Shown in pieces: positions 18,286 to 27,282 of a stretch of 64,000 bases of DNA. Source of the stretch: Clostridiales bacterium UBA3678 (GTDB lineage: Bacteria > Bacillota > Clostridia > TANB77 > CAG-508); assembly GCA_002372935.1 (NCBI GenBank), contig DFJF01000004.1, positions 117,468-181,467 on the forward strand, read 5' to 3'. The position numbers and the translations under genes are program-made. The notes beneath the pieces were generated by a model. The model ran no database searches. It saw nothing but the letters and a program-made list of their open reading frames with translations, and was not told the origin of the DNA. Position 1 is the stretch's first letter; the number at the start of each line of letters is the position of its first letter.

Positions 18286-21060
18286 ATGCAAACACATTTT
18301 AAAAAAATAATAAAAAAACTAAATACATATCAAATGTATACAATTCTATTTATAATACTTTGTTTTATAATATTTTTTGCTTTTATAAAAAACAATAGAA
18401 CTTTTATATGGAAAACAGATGGGTTCAAACAACACTATCTTATATTAGAAAACTTTTATAATACAATAAAAAATGGGAATGGTAGTATTTCAGGATTTTC
18501 ATGGAATCTTGGACTTGGGCTAGATAAAATTGGACAACTTTCATATTATTTATTAGGTGATCCTTTTGCTTATATTAGTCTTCTATTTCCATATTCAAAA
18601 TTAAAACTAGCATATAGTATTTTAGTTATACTTAGAATTTTCTGTGTAGGACTTGCTTTTATTGCATATTCTAACTATCACAAAAAAGAAAAATATGCTA
18701 CACTTGTTGGTGCATTATTATACACATTTAGTGGTTTTATTATAGCTTCTGCAATTCGACATCCATTTTTCACTAATGCAGCAATTTGGCTTCCATTAAT
18801 GTTTTTAGGAATAGACAAGATTTTAAAAGAAGATAAATACAAATTATTTACAATTGTAAGTGCAATTTCTGCAATTTCAAACTACTATTTCTTTTATATG
18901 ATAACTATTCTTACATTTATCTATGCTATAGTAAAATACTTTAATGAATATTATAAAGATCATGGTTTAAAAACATTTTTTGCCAAGTTTTTTAAAACAT
19001 TATTATGCTATATTATTGGTGTTTTATCTGCTGGAATATTATTATTACCAACAATTTATGCTCTTGCAAACAATTCAAGACTTATAGATGTTGGTTTTAC
19101 TTACTATAATCTTGATTATTATGCAAAACTCATATTTATGAGTGAAAAAACACCATTTTGGGTAAGAATTTTCGTTTGTCCACTTGTTCTTACAATTTTA
19201 CCAATATCAATATTAAACTTTAAAAAGAACAAAGAAAACAGAACATTTTTAATTAATTTAATAATACAAACTATAATTTTACTAATACCATTTTTAGGTT
19301 CTGTTATGAATGGTTTTTCTTTCCAATCAAATAGATGGACATTTGCATATACATTTGTGCTTTCATATCTTGTTACTTTAAATATTAGAAAAGACTTAAT
19401 CTATTCTCCAAGAGAATTTAAACTAGTAAAAAGATTTTATATAATCTATTTCTTATTATGGTATATTTTAAGAGAACATGTAGGGATATTCCCTATTACT
19501 ACAATAGCTTTTGGATTTTTATATTTACTAATATTGGTTTCAAGAAGCTTAGATTATCCAGAAATTAAAAAAGAGCAACAATTTAGATATGCAGAAAATT
19601 TAAAAACTCCAGAATCTAATATTATTAAAAATAGAGTAAAATATGTCTTACTTGCAACAATTTGTTTAAATATTGTTCTCTTTTCTTGGCAAGTAATTTA
19701 TCACTCTAAATATTATAAAGCGTTTTTAAAAGAAGATAAAGTTGATTCAAGGTATGGTAATCTTATAAATCAATTACCACATTTTGATGAAGCAGTTAAA
19801 TATATTCAAGAAAATGATAATTCAACATATAGAATTGCAACAAATGTTTCTGAATCAAATAATGAATCTTTCAAATACAATTATTTAGGATTAAATACAT
19901 ACCTTTCTGTTGGAAACAAATATATTTCTAATCTTTCAAAAGAATTATTAATATTAAATATTGCTAAAACTAATCCTTTAAGAGAATTTGATTCAAGAAC
20001 AAGAATTTTGACCCTTATGGGTAACAAATACTATGTAGTTTCTAAAGATAAAGCAAATTATGTTCCTTATGGATATACATTAATCAAAGAAATAAAAGAT
20101 CAAGAATCAGATGATGATACAGCATGTATTTATGAGAATCAAAATTATCTTCCTATTTGTGTATTTTACAATAATTACACATCAAAAGAAGAATATAATA
20201 AATTATCTGCATTAGAAAAAGAGCAAGCTCTTTTAAAAACTGCAGTCATAGAAAATAAAGATTTAGTTAATAATTATAATATAAAATCAGATTCTTCTAT
20301 TTTAAATAATTTGCAAACAAATAATGTAAATTATGAATTAAATGACAGTCATGGACTTGTATCAAACAATACAATAACAACAACCAAAAAATATAAATCA
20401 ATAAAATTAAATATATCTGATGGTATAAATACTAAAAACTGTGAATTATATTTATATTTTGAAAATTTAAAATTTAATGGAACTAAAGAATATTCTATTA
20501 CAGCTAAATACAATGGAGTGACAAAAGAACAAGTTGTAAAAGATAAAGTTACAAGCCCATATTATATCGAAACTCCAAACATATTATTTAATTTAGGATA
20601 TAGTGAGCAACATTCAGGAAGTATTAAAATATTATTTAGTTTAAAAGGAACATATACATTTGATAATATTAAGCTTATAGCAGTTCCAATGGATAATTAC
20701 TCTAATGATATATCAAATTTAAAGAAATATGAATTTAAATTAGAATCATTTAATGACAATAATCTAACAGGTTCTATAAATAATAGCGAAGATGGTATTT
20801 TACAAGTTTCTACATCATATACTTCTGGTTGGAAGGCTTATGTAGATGGAGTTGAAACCAAAACTATAAATGTTAATACAGGATTTATCGGTATTCCTCT
20901 TACTTCTGGAAAACATAAAATAGAACTTAAATATGAAACACCTTATTTACAATTAGGAACTAAACTTTCAATTGTCGGCGTTATATTAATTATTTTAGTA
21001 TTTATTATTGATATTATTAGATCTATTATTGAAAGGAGGAAAAAGAAAAATGCTAGATGA
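18286..21060 (+). CDS. YfhO-family membrane protein (predicted GT-C glycosyltransferase)
   Basis: A 924-residue protein. About 12 hydrophobic segments run through the first 480 residues, with an early extracytoplasmic acidic loop (WKTDGFKQHY) as in GT-C lipid-linked glycosyltransferases. A large outside domain of about 400 residues follows, then a last membrane helix and a basic RRKKK-type tail. YfhO proteins glycosylate lipoteichoic acid or related polymers in some Firmicutes. Co-transcription with the divergent MurE suggests a shared envelope-modification role, which is inference. Confidence 0.82.
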   Translation: MQTHFKKIIKKLNTYQMYTILFIILCFIIFFAFIKNNRTFIWKTDGFKQHYLILENFYNTIKNGNGSISGFSWNLGLGLDKIGQLSYYLLGDPFAYISLLFPYSKLKLAYSILVILRIFCVGLAFIAYSNYHKKEKYATLVGALLYTFSGFIIASAIRHPFFTNAAIWLPLMFLGIDKILKEDKYKLFTIVSAISAISNYYFFYMITILTFIYAIVKYFNEYYKDHGLKTFFAKFFKTLLCYIIGVLSAGILLLPTIYALANNSRLIDVGFTYYNLDYYAKLIFMSEKTPFWVRIFVCPLVLTILPISILNFKKNKENRTFLINLIIQTIILLIPFLGSVMNGFSFQSNRWTFAYTFVLSYLVTLNIRKDLIYSPREFKLVKRFYIIYFLLWYILREHVGIFPITTIAFGFLYLLILVSRSLDYPEIKKEQQFRYAENLKTPESNIIKNRVKYVLLATICLNIVLFSWQVIYHSKYYKAFLKEDKVDSRYGNLINQLPHFDEAVKYIQENDNSTYRIATNVSESNNESFKYNYLGLNTYLSVGNKYISNLSKELLILNIAKTNPLREFDSRTRILTLMGNKYYVVSKDKANYVPYGYTLIKEIKDQESDDDTACIYENQNYLPICVFYNNYTSKEEYNKLSALEKEQALLKTAVIENKDLVNNYNIKSDSSILNNLQTNNVNYELNDSHGLVSNNTITTTKKYKSIKLNISDGINTKNCELYLYFENLKFNGTKEYSITAKYNGVTKEQVVKDKVTSPYYIETPNILFNLGYSEQHSGSIKILFSLKGTYTFDNIKLIAVPMDNYSNDISNLKKYEFKLESFNDNNLTGSINNSEDGILQVSTSYTSGWKAYVDGVETKTINVNTGFIGIPLTSGKHKIELKYETPYLQLGTKLSIVGVILIILVFIIDIIRSIIERRKKKNAR

Positions 21061-21235
21061 AAAGAATAATCCCGAAACAGAAGATGAACCAAAAAAAGAA
21101 ATTGAAATTATAACTGGTGATGGATCTGAAATCTCAATTTCCCCAGTATATGATCATATCAAACTAGACAAAGATGATGAAAAAAAGAAAAAAGATCCTA
21201 ATGAAAAAATAATTATTCCAAAAGGAAAAAAGTAA
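21050..21235 (+). CDS. Small highly charged hypothetical protein
   Basis: 61 residues, almost all Lys, Glu, Asp, Pro and Ile, with no hydrophobic core, so probably disordered. ATG 21,050 has AAAGGAGG 10 bases upstream, and the gene overlaps the end of the YfhO gene by 11 bases, which indicates translational coupling. It is the third gene of the murE-like/YfhO unit. Function unknown. Confidence 0.65.
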   Translation: MLDEKNNPETEDEPKKEIEIITGDGSEISISPVYDHIKLDKDDEKKKKDPNEKIIIPKGKK

Positions 21236-21239
21236 ACTT

Positions 21240-21306
21240 TCAAAAGGGGACGGTTCTTTTTTGAAAAGGGACGGTTCTTTTTTGAAAAAGAACCGTCCCT
21301 TTTTGA
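21240..21306. repeat. Dispersed GGGACGGTTC palindromic repeat, copy 3
   Basis: Two direct copies of GGGACGGTTCTTTTTTGAAA followed by one inverted copy GAACCGTCCC. It lies between two convergent genes. The arm order (two forward, one reverse) mirrors copies 1 and 2 (one forward, two reverse), so it is inserted in the opposite orientation. Confidence 0.88.
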
Positions 21307-21308
21307 AA

Positions 21309-21482
21309 TTAATTATCTAATTTTGGTGCATCCACTGGGCAAACTGCAGAACAAGTTCCACATTCTATACAAGCTTCTGGATCTATAACATATTTTCCAT
21401 CACCTTGAGATATACAACTTACTGGACAGTTTGCAGCACAAGCTCCGCAAGATATACATTTGTCTGTAATTTTATATGCCAT
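21309..21482 (-). CDS. 2[4Fe-4S] ferredoxin
   Basis: A 57-residue electron carrier with two complete cluster motifs, CISCGACAANCP and CIECGTCSAVCP. ATG 21,482 has GGAGAGTG 8 bases before it. It overlaps the end of the RicT gene by 11 bases and is the last gene of the ppaC-lepB-holB-ricT-ferredoxin unit. Whether it serves the Fe-S protein RicT or general metabolism is not shown. Confidence 0.93.
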   Translation of the reverse strand: MAYKITDKCISCGACAANCPVSCISQGDGKYVIDPEACIECGTCSAVCPVDAPKLDN

Positions 21483-22401
21483 TTTTTTCACTCTCCTTTC
21501 TTAAATCTTCTTTATCTAATTCTTCAAGCCTTTTGAGTTCTTTTATGTCCTCTGTTTCTTCATTTTGATTATTTTCCTTTTCTGCATTATTATCTTTAAT
21601 TACTTTAATATCACTTACATTGTATTTTTTATATGAAATATCTTCTCCCTTTTGTAATCTTACTCTAACTCTTTCTGCTAATATTTCAACATTTACAATT
21701 TCTCCTTCCCCATCTTCAGTTTTTACTATTGCTCCGACATGAGGAAGTCTAGATAGTTTTTCCTCATAAACATCATTTTCATATTTTAAACAACACATAA
21801 GTCTTCCACAATTTCCCGAGATTTTTGATAAATTTAAAGATAGGTTTTGTTCTTTTGCCATTTTTATTGATACAGTTTCAAAATTATTTAAAAATGAACA
21901 ACAACATAGTTCTCTTCCACAAACTCCATTTCCGCCTATTCTTTTTACCTCATCTCTTACACCTATTTGTCTTAATTCTATTCTTGTTTTATAATTTGCA
22001 GCTAATTCTTTTACTAAATCTCTAAAATCAATTCTGCCATCTGCTGTAAAGAAAAATAGTATTTTGGTGTTATTGAATTTATATTCAACATCAGTTAATT
22101 TCATTTTTAAGCCTAGTTGTTTTATTTTTTTAATGCAAAAATTATAAGCTTCTTTTTCTTTTTTCTTGCATTCTTCATAATGTTTTAAATCTCTGTTATT
22201 GGCAATTCTTATAACTTTTTTTAATGGTTTTACTATTTTTTCTTCTTCAATTTTTCTATTTGCTATAACTACTTCTGCAATATCTTCCCCATCTGTAGTA
22301 TCAACTATAACATTCTCACCTTTTTTCATTATTAAGTATTGTGGATCAAAAAAATATATTTTTCCTAATCTTCTAAATCTTACACCTACAATATTTTTCA
22401 A
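21472..22401 (-). CDS. ricT: PSP1-domain protein RicT (YaaT)
   Basis: A PSP1 family protein of about 309 residues. In Bacillus, RicT works with RicA and RicF in an Fe-S complex that promotes RNase Y-dependent mRNA maturation and affects sporulation and competence. Cys-rich blocks CGRELCCCSF and CGRLMCCLKYE are the expected cluster ligands. The acidic C-terminal tail is disordered. A TTG at 22,401 is the likely start: GGGAGG lies 7 bases upstream and the N-terminus KNIVGVRFRRLGKIYFFDP then matches the family. It overlaps holB by 4 bases, as in the classical holB-yaaT order. Confidence 0.9.
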   Translation of the reverse strand: MKNIVGVRFRRLGKIYFFDPQYLIMKKGENVIVDTTDGEDIAEVVIANRKIEEEKIVKPLKKVIRIANNRDLKHYEECKKKEKEAYNFCIKKIKQLGLKMKLTDVEYKFNNTKILFFFTADGRIDFRDLVKELAANYKTRIELRQIGVRDEVKRIGGNGVCGRELCCCSFLNNFETVSIKMAKEQNLSLNLSKISGNCGRLMCCLKYENDVYEEKLSRLPHVGAIVKTEDGEGEIVNVEILAERVRVRLQKGEDISYKKYNVSDIKVIKDNNAEKENNQNEETEDIKELKRLEELDKEDLRKESEKNGI

Positions 22402-23285
22402 TGCATTTCCTCCCATATTTTTAGTAGCATATTATCAATGCACATATTATAATTTCCATTTGCATTTAATCTTATTTTTGTATCTTCTACAATATTTATA
22501 CAATTTAAATATTTAATATTTTCCTTTCCCATTTTAAATAGAATTGTATTAATCGCATCTAATATAGAATTTTTTTCTTCTTGTGATTTATAAATAACAT
22601 CTGCTCTTTTAAATAAATCTATTATATCTAAATTTTCTATATTCTCAATTATTTCTATAATACTATTATAGAGTTCTTGCTTATCTTTTAATTTTTCAGC
22701 TTTTCCTATACTTCCATCAAAAATCTCTAGTAAATTATCAGAAACTTTTATATCATATTTACTTTTTAAATAATCTTTTATCTGACTATTTTCTATGTCT
22801 TGAAATTTTATTATAGTACATCTTGATTTTATTGTACTTAAAAAATTATTTTCATTTGAGCCAATTAAAATAATTGTAACAAATTCTGGTGGCTCTTCTA
22901 ATGTTTTTAATAAACAGTTTTGAGCTTCTATTGTCATCAAATCTGCATCATTTATAATATAAACTTTATTTTGTGAAATTATAGGAGCTTCAATAATTTT
23001 TCTTTGCATTTGCCTTATTTGTTCGATTTTTATGCTATTTCCATCTGGCTCAACCATCTGAAAATCCGGATTATTGTTTGAATCAAATTCTATACATGAT
23101 TTGCAATGATTACAATATTTTTTTTCATTTAAACATAATATCATTTTTGCAAATTCTTTTGCAATTTCTTTTTTACCTATTCCTGCGGTTCCAAGAAATA
23201 GATAACTATGAGATATTTTATTTAATTCAACAGTATGTATTAATTCATTTTTTATATTGTTATTCCCTATAATTTTTTCAAACAT
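22398..23285 (-). CDS. holB: DNA polymerase III delta-prime subunit
   Basis: A 295-residue AAA+ clamp-loader subunit. The Walker A-like GTAGIGKK, a four-Cys zinc module (CNHCKSC plus an upstream Cys), INDADLMTIEAQNCLLKTLE and the SRC arginine-finger motif are all visible. The second of two adjacent ATGs is used because of its spacing from AAGGTG. The gene lies upstream of ricT, as in Bacillus, with lepB 14 bases before it. Confidence 0.92.
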   Translation of the reverse strand: MFEKIIGNNNIKNELIHTVELNKISHSYLFLGTAGIGKKEIAKEFAKMILCLNEKKYCNHCKSCIEFDSNNNPDFQMVEPDGNSIKIEQIRQMQRKIIEAPIISQNKVYIINDADLMTIEAQNCLLKTLEEPPEFVTIILIGSNENNFLSTIKSRCTIIKFQDIENSQIKDYLKSKYDIKVSDNLLEIFDGSIGKAEKLKDKQELYNSIIEIIENIENLDIIDLFKRADVIYKSQEEKNSILDAINTILFKMGKENIKYLNCINIVEDTKIRLNANGNYNMCIDNMLLKIWEEMH

Positions 23286-23299
23286 CATTACACCTTTTT

Positions 23300-23956
23300 T
23301 TATTTATCTATTTTTCCAAATAAACTAAATGGCCAAATTCTTATCCAAACTTTACTTTCAACTTTTTCTAAAGGTATACATCCAAAACATCTACTGTCTG
23401 TACTTCCTGATCTGTTATCTCCCATTACAAATAAACAATTTTGGGGTACAACAACATCTATACAACTTCCACTGCCCGCATCTGTAACCAAACCTGAAGG
23501 TAAATAATTTTCATCTAACTTTTGATTATCGATATAAACATTTCCATCTTTTATTTCTACATGTTCTCCAGGAAGACCTATTACTCTTTTTATATAACTG
23601 GTTTTTCCTATTTCTAAAACATAATATGAAAACTTGCCCCAAAGTGAAGTTGGCTCATCTACATACCTTGCAATAACACTTTCTGAAAGCTCATTTTGAG
23701 TAAGTGTTGTATATTTATCTGTTGGAGCCTCAAATGTAATAATATCTCCCCTAGATGGCATCTTTTTAGTTGTTCTAACCCATCTATTTAGCCAAAGTCT
23801 TTGATCTGGCTGTAATGTTGGAACCATTGATCTCTGTTGAACTATTGTTGGAGTACCTATATAATATCTAAATGCAATAGCAATAATAAGTGCAATTATT
23901 ATACAAACTATCCATTCTAAAATGTCTTTAATTCTGCTTTTTATTTCTTCTTTCAA
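23300..23956 (-). CDS. lepB: Signal peptidase I
   Basis: A membrane-bound serine protease that removes signal peptides. One N-terminal membrane helix (residues about 15-35) is followed by the catalytic Ser in RSMVPTLQP, the catalytic Lys in SYIKRVIGLPGEH, and the conserved GDNRSGSTDSR box. I favour the TTG at 23,956, 9 bases after AAGGA, giving 218 residues. A longer in-frame TTG at 23,989 lacks a ribosome site, so the start is uncertain. Confidence 0.92.
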   Translation of the reverse strand: MKEEIKSRIKDILEWIVCIIIALIIAIAFRYYIGTPTIVQQRSMVPTLQPDQRLWLNRWVRTTKKMPSRGDIITFEAPTDKYTTLTQNELSESVIARYVDEPTSLWGKFSYYVLEIGKTSYIKRVIGLPGEHVEIKDGNVYIDNQKLDENYLPSGLVTDAGSGSCIDVVVPQNCLFVMGDNRSGSTDSRCFGCIPLEKVESKVWIRIWPFSLFGKIDK

Positions 23957-23990
23957 CTTTTTAAATTCCTTTCTTTTGTTAAAAATCAAA

Positions 23991-24911
23991 TTAACAATTT
24001 TTATCTATGACAGGTACAACCTGCTTTTTGCGAGACACAACACCTGGTAAAAATGCTGTATTATCATTTAATTTTACATTAAACGCCTTTTCTGCAATGT
24101 CTTTTCTTGAACCTGCAACTAAAATTTGAGAGTTATTTTCTAATATATCTGTTATAAGTAAAACAAATAAATCTTGCGAATTTTTACTGATAAAGTTTTT
24201 CATTGCATTTTCAATTTTCTCTTTGTCTTTTATAACTTCTTCTATACTAGCCGTATTTACTTGAGCTACTTGATAGTTTACACCATTTGTAGAAAATGGC
24301 TTAGAATCTATATTTATTAACTCATCAGCAGAAAAATCGCTTAAATCTGTACCAGCTTTTAACATTTCTAATCCATATTCTTTTACATCAATTTTAGCAA
24401 TTTCACCTAATTCTTCTAATACTTTTTTATCTAAATCTGTAGTTGTTGGTGATTTTAGAAGCAATGTATCTGATATTATTGCACTTGCCATTAGTCCTGC
24501 TATTTTAGAATCTATTTCTATATTTTTATTTTTATACATTCCATAAATAATAGTTGCAGTACAACCAACAGGCATTGCTGTATAGTACAATGGCTCTGAT
24601 GTGCTAAATCCTGAAATTTTGTGATGATCTACAACTTCTAATATATTTGCATTTTCTATATTTTTTACACTTTGTCCAAAATCATTGTGATCTACTAATA
24701 TTACACTTTGAGAATTTTCTAAATCTTCTAACAATTCTGGTTCTTCTTGTCTAAAATAATCTAGTGCAAATTTTGTTTCTTTATTTATATTTCCGAGTCT
24801 ATAAGCTTTAGCTTCTTTTTTTAGTTTATTTTTTAAATTTGCCATTGCTATTGCTGACATTATTGTATCTGTGTCTGGATTCTTATGCCCAAATATTAAT
24901 ATTTTTTCCAT
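23991..24911 (-). CDS. ppaC: Manganese-dependent inorganic pyrophosphatase
   Basis: A 306-residue family II pyrophosphatase of the DHH superfamily. FGHKNPDTDT at the N-terminus, DHND, VVDHHKISGF and the C-terminal DHHA2 motif SRKKQVVP are all present. It hydrolyses PPi in the cytosol. It is the first gene of the unit running to the ferredoxin gene, with its own promoter. Confidence 0.95.
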   Translation of the reverse strand: MEKILIFGHKNPDTDTIMSAIAMANLKNKLKKEAKAYRLGNINKETKFALDYFRQEEPELLEDLENSQSVILVDHNDFGQSVKNIENANILEVVDHHKISGFSTSEPLYYTAMPVGCTATIIYGMYKNKNIEIDSKIAGLMASAIISDTLLLKSPTTTDLDKKVLEELGEIAKIDVKEYGLEMLKAGTDLSDFSADELINIDSKPFSTNGVNYQVAQVNTASIEEVIKDKEKIENAMKNFISKNSQDLFVLLITDILENNSQILVAGSRKDIAEKAFNVKLNDNTAFLPGVVSRKKQVVPVIDKNC

Positions 24912-24951
24912 TTCTCTCTTTCCTTTCTATCTCGTAAATTCTTACTTTCCC

Positions 24952-24980
24952 ATTATATACAATTTTTTATTAAAAGTAAA
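24952..24980 (-). promoter_or_regulatory. Promoter for the ppaC operon
   Basis: Minus strand TTTACT, 17-base spacer, perfect TATAAT, 41 bases before ppaC. Confidence 0.65.
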
Positions 24981-24989
24981 GAGAAATAT

Positions 24990-25018
24990 TTGATTTTCCA
25001 TACTTTTTTATGTATAAT
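24990..25018 (+). promoter_or_regulatory. Promoter for nth
   Basis: TTGATT, 17-base spacer, perfect TATAAT, 22 bases before the nth start. It is back to back with the ppaC promoter. Confidence 0.7.
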
Positions 25019-25039
25019 ATTCACATAAGGAGAAAAAAT

Positions 25040-25669
25040 ATGGCAAAAAATAAAACAAAACAAATAATAGAAATATTAAAACAAACATATCCAGATGCGC
25101 AATGTAGTTTGAATTTTTCAACTCCATTTGAACTTGTTGTAGCAGTTATGCTTTCAGCTCAATGTACAGACGAAAGAGTAAATGCAACTGTGCCTCCATT
25201 ATTTGCTAAATGCAAAACAATCCAGGATTTTATGGATATTGATATAAATGAGTTAGAAAATTTTATTCATCCTTGTGGATTTTATAAAAATAAAGCAAAA
25301 AATATAAAATTATGTGCAAAACAGATTATGGAGAATTTTAATGGTCAAGTTCCAAAAGATATGGATAGCCTTTTAAGTTTAGCTGGAATTGGCAGAAAAA
25401 GTGCAAATGTTATTAGACTTGAAGTATTTGGAATAGCTGATGGAATAGCTGTTGATACACATTGCAAGAGAATTTCAAATAGACTTGGACTTTCAAATGA
25501 AAAAGATCCATCAAAAATAGAACAAGATTTATTAAAACAAATAGACCATAAATATTTAAAAGATGTTAATCATTTATTTATCTGGCATGGTAGATACACA
25601 TGTACTGCTAGAAACCCCAAATGTGATAAATGCACAATTAAGGATTTTTGTAAAAATAAAGTTAATTAA
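25040..25669 (+). CDS. nth: Endonuclease III
   Basis: A 209-residue base-excision DNA glycosylase/AP lyase for oxidised pyrimidines. The helix-hairpin-helix with catalytic Lys is LAGIGRKSANV, the catalytic Asp is in VDTHCKRISNRLG, and the C-terminal four-Cys Fe-S site includes CTARNPKCDKC. The ATG at 25,040 follows AAGGAG; a longer in-frame start lacks a ribosome site. Confidence 0.95.
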   Translation: MAKNKTKQIIEILKQTYPDAQCSLNFSTPFELVVAVMLSAQCTDERVNATVPPLFAKCKTIQDFMDIDINELENFIHPCGFYKNKAKNIKLCAKQIMENFNGQVPKDMDSLLSLAGIGRKSANVIRLEVFGIADGIAVDTHCKRISNRLGLSNEKDPSKIEQDLLKQIDHKYLKDVNHLFIWHGRYTCTARNPKCDKCTIKDFCKNKVN

Positions 25670-25676
25670 CATAAAT

Positions 25677-25702
25677 AAAAGGCTCTTTCAATTGAGCCTT
25701 TT
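25677..25702. terminator. Bidirectional terminator between nth and ytfJ
   Basis: AAAAGGCTC and GAGCCTTTT form a 9-bp stem with an 8-base loop. It overlaps the 3' end of ytfJ. Confidence 0.85.
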
Positions 25703-26120
25703 ATGTTTTATTATCAATATATTTATTAATCATATTATTTACTTTTTCAAATAAATCTGGAATATAGTCTAATAATCTGTCAATAGCAGTAGAATTATCA
25801 ATTGGAAGCAATTTTACAATATCTCCTTGAATTACTAAAAATGCAACTGGATTAATGGAAACTCCAGCCCCTGCACCACCTCCGAATGGTAGCCTATATT
25901 GAATCTGCTCGTCTTTTTCTTGTTTTTTATATTCATCAATTGTTTCGCCTTTAAATTCACTTCCACCAGCGGCAAAACCAAAAGAAACTTTTGATATTGG
26001 AATTACAACAATATCAGTTGATGTTTGAATTGGATCTCCAACTATTGTATTTACATCAATCATATCTCTTATGCTATTCATTGCTGTAAGCATAAGTCCT
26101 TCTATTGGATGTTCTGTCAT
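25701..26120 (-). CDS. ytfJ: GerW/YtfJ-family sporulation protein
   Basis: A 139-residue protein of the YtfJ/GerW family, a spore protein required for germination in Bacillus. HPIEGLMLTAMNSIRDMID and the Gly-rich GFAAGGSEF and LPFGGGAGAGVSI segments are diagnostic. It supports an endospore-forming host. In many relatives a DUF2953 gene is immediately adjacent; here that gene is 2.8 kb away beyond an apparent insertion. Confidence 0.9.
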   Translation of the reverse strand: MTEHPIEGLMLTAMNSIRDMIDVNTIVGDPIQTSTDIVVIPISKVSFGFAAGGSEFKGETIDEYKKQEKDEQIQYRLPFGGGAGAGVSINPVAFLVIQGDIVKLLPIDNSTAIDRLLDYIPDLFEKVNNMINKYIDNKT

Positions 26121-26199
26121 TTTTTCACTCTCCTATATTATAAATATTATTATATTTATAATATCTACAATATTTGAGTAATTATGCATTTTTTTCAAA

Positions 26200-26230
26200 T
26201 GACTTTTTTCGACATAACTATTAAATTAAT
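26200..26230. repeat. 31-bp direct repeat, left copy
   Basis: Exact match over 31 bases to 27,352-27,382 (core CTTTTTTCGACATAAC). The pair brackets the Rpn-family gene at 26,389-27,282. Confidence 0.9.
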
Positions 26231-26289
26231 TTTTAAAAATAGTGTAAACCTATATTAGTTCTAAACATTTTCTCAAATATCTAATTTTA

Positions 26290-26336
26290 AAAAGTGACGG
26301 TTTTTCTTTTTTTAAAAAACCGCCACTCTTTGAAAG
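26290..26336. repeat. Diverged GGGACGGTTC-type palindrome, copy 4
   Basis: A hairpin with arms of the type AAGTGACGGTTTTT and AAAAACCGCCACT, ending in CTTTGAAAG like the other copies. It has the same layout with G-to-T and A-to-G changes and one arm fewer. It lies 3' of the Rpn-family gene. Confidence 0.7.
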
Positions 26337-26388
26337 TATTTAATTTTAATTCATATTTTAAATTTGTTTATTTTTTCTTTATTCTATT

Positions 26389-27282
26389 TTACTTTATTTT
26401 TTCTATCTCTTCTTCTGTTAATCCTGTAACTCTAGCAATGAATTGTATATCTACATTTTCTTGCTTTAAATTTCTTGCTATCTCTTCCTGTTTTTTTGAC
26501 TGTCCAGACTTATAGCCTTTATCATATCCAAAATCTTCTATTGCATGTTTGTCCCTTATATACTTTAATCTCATCTCGGCTAACCATTTCTCATGTTCAT
26601 CTGCACTGATGTCTTCAAGAATTTTCTGTGCTTTTTTGATTTCCTCTATATCTTCTTCTCTCATATTTTTATTCACCACTACTTTCGAATTCTTTATAAA
26701 ATATAGCCAAGAATTTAATTTTTGGTTATCTTTTACTGCACCATTCTTTAACTTATTTAACTCTATTATATAAATTTCCAACACATCTGTCAAGATGATT
26801 TTTCCGTATTTTTCTTCTCTTATATTCCATTTTGTTACATATTCTGGAATTTTTTTTAATTTTTCTAAATTATAATCACTAATTAGAATTGCAATTGTTC
26901 TTTTTAATTCATCATAATCTTGACCTTGCTTAATTCCTTGTGAATACATTTTACTCCAATAAAATAATAATCTTTTTTCAATATTCTTTTTATCACAAAT
27001 CTGCATTTCCACATTACATACAACATTGTCATTTAATCTTGCTTTTATATCTAGGATTCCTAGTTTATCATCTAATAAATCTTTATCCATTATTGGATTA
27101 CAATCTAATTCTATTTTTTCTATTTTATCTGGAATTATTGAACTTAAAAAACTTTTTGTTATATCTTCATTTCCTGTATGTCCAAATATTCTTTTAAATA
27201 CATAGTCGTTTTTTGGATCTAATAATTTTATGATAATATCACTTCTCTTTCTGAATTTAATTTTTTGAATAAAATAATGCAA
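26389..27282 (-). CDS. Rpn-family PD-(D/E)XK nuclease / putative transposase
   Basis: About 280-297 residues. LLDPKNDYVFKRIFG opens the Rpn/PD-(D/E)XK transposase-like family. The catalytic candidates are Asp in GILDIKARLND and Glu-Met-Gln in CNVEMQI. A C-terminal coiled tail ends with GLTEEEIEKIK. Rpn proteins promote RecA-independent recombination in E. coli. Only a weak TTG start exists at 27,282; the expected start codon before KLLDP reads ATA at 27,229-27,231, just after GAGAAGTG, so the original ATG may have been lost. The gene lies between 31-bp direct repeats. Confidence 0.8.
   Translation of the reverse strand: MHYFIQKIKFRKRSDIIIKLLDPKNDYVFKRIFGHTGNEDITKSFLSSIIPDKIEKIELDCNPIMDKDLLDDKLGILDIKARLNDNVVCNVEMQICDKKNIEKRLLFYWSKMYSQGIKQGQDYDELKRTIAILISDYNLEKLKKIPEYVTKWNIREEKYGKIILTDVLEIYIIELNKLKNGAVKDNQKLNSWLYFIKNSKVVVNKNMREEDIEEIKKAQKILEDISADEHEKWLAEMRLKYIRDKHAIEDFGYDKGYKSGQSKKQEEIARNLKQENVDIQFIARVTGLTEEEIEKIK

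Noticed and set aside
26389..27282. Complete insertion sequence around the Rpn-family gene
   Set aside because: The flanking 31-bp repeats are direct, not inverted, and no terminal inverted repeats or short target duplications were seen, so I list the gene and repeats separately.
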